This document shows, one piece after another, positions 45,634 through 50,095 of a stretch of DNA of 50,095 bases. A program made the translations under genes and the position numbers. Location of the stretch: contig CACMAH010000002.1 in assembly GCA_902611605.1 (NCBI GenBank), positions 160,001-210,095 on the forward strand, given 5' to 3'. The notes beneath the pieces were generated by a model that made no database searches, was not told where the DNA came from, and worked only from the letters and a program-made list of their open reading frames with translations. The DNA is from an uncultured Alphaproteobacteria bacterium. GTDB taxonomy: Bacteria; Pseudomonadota; Alphaproteobacteria; Rhodobacterales; Rhodobacteraceae. Numbering within the stretch: the stretch's first letter is position 1; each line of letters opens with the position of its first letter.

Positions 45634-46455
45634 CTAAAAAGGAAAAAATTTATCTTGTGGAGATAGAGTAAGAACTTCTACGCCACTATTCGTAACTGCA
45701 ACTGTGTGTTCGAATTGAGCTGAAAGTGACTTGTCTCTTGTAACTGCAGTCCAATTATCTGATAAGATTTTTGTATCTGGTTTACCCAAATTAACCATAG
45801 GCTCAATAGTAAAAAACATACCAGGCTCCAAAAATGAGCCAGAATTTTTTTCACCAAAATGTAAAACATTTGGTGCTGAATGAAAACTTCTTCCAACCCC
45901 ATGACCGCAAAAATCTCTTACTACAGACATTTTTTTGCTTTCTACATATTTTTGTATAGCTTCTCCAATATCTCCAAAAGTATTTCCTGGTTTAACTACT
46001 TCGATTCCTCTTAATAACGCATTGTATGTAACCTCAATTAATCTGCTAGCTTTCTTGCTAGTAGTTCCAGCAATATACATTCTACTGCTGTCTCCAAACC
46101 ATCCATTTAGTATGCATGTTACATCAATATTTAAAATGTCACTTTCCTTTAAAGTTTTGGGGCCTGGTATGCCATGACATACAACATGATTAATTGAAAT
46201 ACAGCATGATTTAGGAAAACCTCTATAACCAAGTGTTGCAGGTTTTGCACCATTATCAAGCATAAACTCATGGCATAAACTGTTTATTTTATCTGTTGAT
46301 ACTCCCGGCTCAACATAATCTCCTATCATATCAAGAGTTTCAGCTGCTAATTTACAAGAGAGCTTCATTTCTACAAGTTCAGTATCAGTGTGTATTCTTA
46401 TACCATCCTTATTTAAGTTGTTACTATCCAATAAAATGTCCTTAATTAAATTCAA
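45634..46455 (-). CDS. map: Type I methionine aminopeptidase
   Basis: Map removes the initiator Met from new proteins. The pita-bread fold has all five metal ligands: Asp in NIDVT, Asp in GDSSRMY, His in CGHGVGRSFH, Glu in FTIEPMV and Glu in QFEHTVAV. CCISINHVVCHGIPG is the substrate His region. Length is 273. The start is TTG with AGGAT about 7 bases upstream. The N-terminus has roughly 20 residues more than E. coli Map. It converges on secA (21 bases apart) and lies downstream of sfsA. Confidence 0.96.
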   Translation of the reverse strand: MNLIKDILLDSNNLNKDGIRIHTDTELVEMKLSCKLAAETLDMIGDYVEPGVSTDKINSLCHEFMLDNGAKPATLGYRGFPKSCCISINHVVCHGIPGPKTLKESDILNIDVTCILNGWFGDSSRMYIAGTTSKKASRLIEVTYNALLRGIEVVKPGNTFGDIGEAIQKYVESKKMSVVRDFCGHGVGRSFHSAPNVLHFGEKNSGSFLEPGMFFTIEPMVNLGKPDTKILSDNWTAVTRDKSLSAQFEHTVAVTNSGVEVLTLSPQDKFFPF

Positions 46456-46540
46456 TACTAAATCCTGCTATATAAATTATTTTAAAAGCTATCAAGTCCT
46501 TTCAATGAATAACGACAAATAATTTAAAAATATATAACTC

Positions 46541-47236
46541 TTATAACCTTTTTTTGCTTAATTCTATTCCATCATAAGAAAGTAGGCTTTGTAGAATTAA
46601 AATTTCCACACCAGATTTTTTTGCAATTTGAAAAGTTTTAAAATATTGATGATCAATATCTTTAGCAATCTTAAAACAATTAGTATCATTCCTTTGAATT
46701 AAATAAATTTGAATTGCTCTAAATCCATTATTTTTTAAATTAGCTAATAGAGATAGATGCTTAGATCCTCTTGAAGTAACAGAATCTGGGAATTCTGAAA
46801 TATTAGGAATCCTTGAAAGGGTTGAAGATTTAACTTCAATATAACATGATTTTTCACCTTTTGATTTCAACAAAAAATCAAGCCTGCTACCGTCAATTAC
46901 CTTAGGCTCCGGAATAATTTCATCATATTTTTTTAATTCAGTTATTTTTTTTTTTAATAAGCTTTCATATATAACTTTATTTGCCATTTGCGTATCTATG
47001 CAAATAAGTTTTCCTGTATTAGTTTCAACTAATCGCCAAATAAATTTATACTTTGAATTCTTATTAATAGATTCTTGAAGCCATATTTTGGTATTCTTTT
47101 GAGTTAAACCTAACATAGAACCTGGATTTGGACAGTATACAGTCTTTTTTTCACCATTTTCAAAGAGAACATCAGCCAAAAAACGCTTGTACCTTTTTAA
47201 TAATTTAGCTTCAATAAGTGTGGAAGAAAATTGCAT
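46541..47236 (-). CDS. sfsA: SfsA family protein (DNA-binding / nuclease-like)
   Basis: The 231-residue protein matches SfsA: LIEAKLLKRYKRFLADV, VYCPNPGSMLGL, IDTQMANKVI, the PD-(D/E)xK-like core GSRLDFLL with CYIEVKSSTL, and FPDSVTSRGSKHL with AIQIYLIQR. SfsA was first linked to maltose gene expression in E. coli, and the fold suggests a nuclease. Its real role is unclear. The sfsA, map and cinA-like genes are often grouped in alphaproteobacteria. It is divergent from the cinA-like gene across 70 bases. Confidence 0.93.
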   Translation of the reverse strand: MQFSSTLIEAKLLKRYKRFLADVLFENGEKKTVYCPNPGSMLGLTQKNTKIWLQESINKNSKYKFIWRLVETNTGKLICIDTQMANKVIYESLLKKKITELKKYDEIIPEPKVIDGSRLDFLLKSKGEKSCYIEVKSSTLSRIPNISEFPDSVTSRGSKHLSLLANLKNNGFRAIQIYLIQRNDTNCFKIAKDIDHQYFKTFQIAKKSGVEILILQSLLSYDGIELSKKRL

Positions 47237-47306
47237 TTGTTCTCTATTTATAATTAAAATTTATAATAACATTGAAAAATAAAATATATAGGCATAACTA
47301 GTTTAG

Positions 47307-48032
47307 ATGAGCGAATTATTACTTAGAACTTCTGGTATAATTATTATCGGCAATGAAATCTTATCTGGACGCACACAAGATTTAAATTCAAGATATTTGG
47401 CTCAAAGACTACTTTCCATTGGAATAATTGTAAATGAAGTTAGGATTATTCCAGATATCAAGGACCAAATAATAAATTCTGTAAATGAACTTAGAAATAA
47501 ATACAATTTTGTATTTACTAGTGGTGGAATTGGCCCTACTCATGATGATATTACAGCAGAATGTGTAGCAAGTGCTTTTGATGTTGATCTTCCCGTAAAT
47601 AAAGATGCAAAAAAATTATTGGAAAATTACTATTTAACAAAACAAATAAAATTAAATAGTTCTAGGTTACGTATGGCTAGAATTCCTGTAGGAGCTGTTA
47701 TGATACCTAATCCGATTAGTGTAGCCCCTGGTTTTAAAATCAAAAATGTTTTTGTTTTAGCAGGTGTCCCAAATATTTTTCAAGCTATGGTTGAAAATAT
47801 AATAAAAAATCTTGAGTTTAAATTTTCTATTAAATCTACAACTATTACTATTAATAAGGCAGAGGGAGATATTGCAGAAAAACTTTCTAAAATAGCATCT
47901 CTGTATCCAAATGTTTCAATAGGATCATATCCTTTTGAAAATGGTTTAATTAAAGGGACTAATATAGTTATTTCTCATTATGATGAAAAACTTATTAAAG
48001 AAATTGCTAAATTTACCGAAAAATTAAAATAA
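47307..48032 (+). CDS. CinA N-terminal (MoaB/Mog-like) domain protein
   Basis: This 241-residue stand-alone competence/damage-inducible CinA N-terminal domain protein has the molybdopterin-binding fold. It starts GIIIIGNEILSGRTQDLNSR, then FVFTSGGIGPTHDDITAE, the core of the fold, and later APGFKI, VLAGVPNIFQAM and the small C-terminal subdomain with AEGDIAEKLSKIA and SIGSYPF. It lacks the C-terminal pyrazine deamidase-type CinA domain. Related CinA domains can have ADP-ribose pyrophosphatase activity. No molybdenum genes are nearby, so a link to molybdopterin is not supported. Confidence 0.88.
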   Translation: MSELLLRTSGIIIIGNEILSGRTQDLNSRYLAQRLLSIGIIVNEVRIIPDIKDQIINSVNELRNKYNFVFTSGGIGPTHDDITAECVASAFDVDLPVNKDAKKLLENYYLTKQIKLNSSRLRMARIPVGAVMIPNPISVAPGFKIKNVFVLAGVPNIFQAMVENIIKNLEFKFSIKSTTITINKAEGDIAEKLSKIASLYPNVSIGSYPFENGLIKGTNIVISHYDEKLIKEIAKFTEKLK

Positions 48033-48034
48033 TC

Positions 48035-48127
48035 AAAAATACTTTTATAGTATACAGGTTATCTATGAAAAATATGACCATACATGATTTAAAAAGAGTT
48101 ATTAAAGGTCTTACTATAAAGTATTTT
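48035..48127. repeat. Inverted repeat between the cinA-like gene and polA
   Basis: The left arm AAAATACTTTTATAG (48036-48050) and right arm CTATAAAGTATTTT (48114-48127) are complementary except for one base and enclose 63 bases. Between and across them lies a tiny open frame, ATG 48065 to stop 48133, 22 codons, which I do not call as a gene. It could act as a weak two-way terminator (the genes converge here), a structured RNA or a relic of a small element. Confidence 0.4.
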
Positions 48128-48153
48128 AAATAACAAAATAAGACACATTTTTA

Positions 48154-50095
48154 TTAATGAGCACTATTCCAATTCTCGCCAACTCCAAACTCTACCTTTA
48201 GAGGCACATCTAAAGTAAGAAATGGATGGCATGCATTCTCCATTTGTGAAATAACTTTATTTTTTAGAATCTCTATCTCCTTATCCGGCACTTCAAACAA
48301 TAATTCATCATGCACTTGTAAAACCATTTTTGCACTCAAATTATTATTAATAAATAATTGTGGGATTTTTATCATTGCTAATTTAATAATGTCTGCAGCA
48401 GTTCCTTGAATTGGTGCATTAATTGCTGATCTTTTCGCAAAACCAGCCGCTGGACCTTTGGAATTAATATTTGGAGTATGTATTTTTCGTCCAAATAAAG
48501 TTTGAACATAACCATTTTCTTTAGCTTTATTTATTGTCTGATCCATATAGTTTTTAATTTCTGGATAACGATCAAAATATTTATCAATAAAATTTTTGGC
48601 TTTTTCTCTTGGAATTCTAAGATTGTTTGCCAAACCAAAAGGAGAAATTCCATAAATAATGCCAAAGTTAATAGCCTTAGCTTGTCTTCTTAGTTCAGGA
48701 TTTAAGTCTTCAATTGGTACTTGAAAAACTTCTGAAGCAGTTTGAGAATGAATATCTTGTCCATCTTTAAATGCATTAATTAAATTCTTAATTTTTGCTA
48801 TATGAGCTAAAATTCTAAGCTCAATCTGACTATAATCAAAGCTTACCAACTTTTTTCCTTTATCTGTGATAAAAGCAGATCTAATTTTTTTGCCATCTTC
48901 AGTTCTTATAGGAATATTTTGTAAATTTGGATTTGATGAAGACAATCTGCCTGTAGTAGCGCCAGAAGAAAGGAATGAGGTATGTACTCTTCCAGTTTTT
49001 GTTTTAATATGGTTTTGGAGGGATTCCGTATATGTAGACCTTAACTTTGAAAGTTGTCGCCATTCCAAAACATATTCGGCAAAATTGTGGCCTTTTGAAG
49101 CTAATGATTCTAATACATCAACATCAGTTGAATAAGTACCATTTTTTCCTTTTTTCCCACCTTCGAACCCTAACTTCTCAAATAATATAATACCTAATTG
49201 CTTTGGTGATCCAATATTAAATCTTTCATTAGAAAGTTGATAAATTTTTTCTTCTAACAAATTTAATTTATTCAAAAATTGAGTTGATAAATTTGAAAGT
49301 ATATTTTCATCAATTCGAATTCCGTTCATTTCAATCTTAGCCAATACTGAAATCAAATTGATTTCTATATTATTATAAATTGCAGACACTTTTTTTTCTG
49401 ACAACATTGGTCTAAATATTTTCCATAATCTAAATGTAATATCGGCATCCTCTGCGGCATATTTTGTGGCTAGATTTATTGGTATTTCTGAAAAAGTTTT
49501 TTTATTTTTACCAGTGCCAATTAAAGATTCAATTTTAATTGGATTATGATTAAGAAACATTTCTGACAAAGTATCTAAATTATGACGATGTAAACCTGCA
49601 TTCAATGAATATGACATTAACATAGTATCTTCAAATGAGCATAATGAAACAGAATATTTCAATAGAATTTTGTAATCAAATTTAATATTTAGCCCAATCT
49701 TTAATATAGATGGATCTTCAAGAATAGGTCTTAATTTATCAATTACATAATTTAGCGAGAGCTGACCCTTAAAATTATTTTTGTCATTTTCAGTATTTTG
49801 TTCACTAGCAATATGACCTACTGGAATATAACATGCTATCCCTGATTCAATTGCTAATGATATACCCACCAAATTTGCATCAATTTCATCAAGAGATGAA
49901 GTTTCTAAATCTATTGCAAAAAAGTAAACTTTATAAATCTTTCCTAACCAATGCTCCAATTTATCTTTTGTATCAACAGTTTCATAATTACCAAAATTAC
50001 TCTTTAAATTATCCGAAAAAGAGTCATATATACCAAACTCAATGGCATTATGTTGATTGTCAAAATCTTCTTGTTTTATTTGTAAATTCTCTTCC
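48154..50095 (-). CDS. polA: DNA polymerase I, C-terminal part (cut by window edge)
   Basis: PolA fills gaps and removes RNA primers in repair and replication. The window holds about 646 C-terminal codons. The frame is open through 50095, so the start and the 5' nuclease domain lie outside; the TTG at 49959 is inside the gene and is not the start. The 3'-5' exonuclease domain appears active, with FAIDLETSSL, GLNIKFDYK and KYAAEDADITF carrying the acidic residues. The polymerase has motif A SFDYSQIELRILAH, motif B RRQAKAINFGIIYG and motif C LQVHDELLFEVP. It converges on the cinA-like gene. Confidence 0.96.
   Translation of the reverse strand, partial: EENLQIKQEDFDNQHNAIEFGIYDSFSDNLKSNFGNYETVDTKDKLEHWLGKIYKVYFFAIDLETSSLDEIDANLVGISLAIESGIACYIPVGHIASEQNTENDKNNFKGQLSLNYVIDKLRPILEDPSILKIGLNIKFDYKILLKYSVSLCSFEDTMLMSYSLNAGLHRHNLDTLSEMFLNHNPIKIESLIGTGKNKKTFSEIPINLATKYAAEDADITFRLWKIFRPMLSEKKVSAIYNNIEINLISVLAKIEMNGIRIDENILSNLSTQFLNKLNLLEEKIYQLSNERFNIGSPKQLGIILFEKLGFEGGKKGKNGTYSTDVDVLESLASKGHNFAEYVLEWRQLSKLRSTYTESLQNHIKTKTGRVHTSFLSSGATTGRLSSSNPNLQNIPIRTEDGKKIRSAFITDKGKKLVSFDYSQIELRILAHIAKIKNLINAFKDGQDIHSQTASEVFQVPIEDLNPELRRQAKAINFGIIYGISPFGLANNLRIPREKAKNFIDKYFDRYPEIKNYMDQTINKAKENGYVQTLFGRKIHTPNINSKGPAAGFAKRSAINAPIQGTAADIIKLAMIKIPQLFINNNLSAKMVLQVHDELLFEVPDKEIEILKNKVISQMENACHPFLTLDVPLKVEFGVGENWNSAH

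Noticed and set aside
48065-48133. 22-codon open frame as a gene
   Set aside because: Too short, no convincing ribosome site, no recognised motif; listed only with the inverted repeat.
49957-49959. TTG as the start of a shortened polymerase lacking the 5' nuclease domain
   Set aside because: The frame stays open upstream to the window edge, so this is simply an internal codon of polA.

Overview
The window is a densely packed, very AT-rich bacterial chromosome segment, almost certainly from an alphaproteobacterium. Several traits point that way: a DinB polymerase with the N-terminal Cys4 extension common in alphaproteobacteria, the rsfS-rlmH-gpmI-ctpA-rppH order, ilvE beside an OmpR-type regulator, an SH3 lipoprotein-sized protein beside a 2-hydroxyacid dehydrogenase, secA divergent from argJ-mutT, and map/sfsA/cinA-like genes together. 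The low GC, short gaps, overlapping gene ends and many TTG starts resemble streamlined marine lineages (SAR11-like, HIMB59/AEGEAN-169 or SAR116 types). That placement is inference and cannot be settled without trees. I see no insertion sequence, integrase, prophage, CRISPR array or rRNA, and no gene-free stretch longer than 300 bases.

Layout. 0-5.7 kb: clpB, pyrF, dinB and an N-formylglutamate-amidohydrolase-like gene. 5.8-7.9 kb: tRNA-Val(GAC), rpmJ (41 codons), an FMN-dependent alpha-hydroxy-acid dehydrogenase and a DUF1285 gene. 7.9-13.1 kb (minus strand): rsfS, rlmH, gpmI, ctpA, rppH, with ilvE upstream. 13.3-17.8 kb: an orphan response regulator, SH3 protein, 2-hydroxyacid dehydrogenase, moeB/thiF-type adenylyltransferase, cysK and dut. 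17.9-21.7 kb: a tiny entericidin-like lipoprotein, rmuC, mutL and lspA. 21.8-25.2 kb: tRNA-Ser(GCT), an alpha/beta hydrolase, a YjbQ-family gene, an Atg22-like MFS carrier and a PEGA-type lipoprotein.

25.4-38.9 kb is the accessory, cell-surface part. A 701-residue secreted protein has four tandem 45-residue repeats, a lipobox-like N-terminus and an RTX-like C-terminus. It is followed by a DUF1624 membrane acyltransferase and then by a nonulosonic-acid (pseudaminic-acid-type) locus. On the plus strand the locus carries an aldo/keto reductase, an SpsF-type cytidylyltransferase fused to a class III aminotransferase, PseG fused to a PseH-like GNAT, PseI and a capsule-type glycosyltransferase. On the minus strand pseB-pseC converge on it. 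Together these cover UDP-GlcNAc to a CMP-activated pseudaminic-acid-like sugar, except that no NeuA/PseF-like gene is present and the SpsF domain is the only candidate for activation. waaA (Kdo transferase) follows.

38.8-50.1 kb returns to housekeeping genes: pgi and eda (sugar phosphate and Entner-Doudoroff metabolism), mutT, argJ, secA, map, sfsA, a cinA-type domain gene, and polA, which runs off the right edge.

The best candidates for something new are the fused nonulosonate locus, including an internal Shine-Dalgarno/ATG inside the SpsF-aminotransferase fusion, and the neighbouring repeat protein with a recent 270-bp duplication, which could be the surface partner of that sugar.
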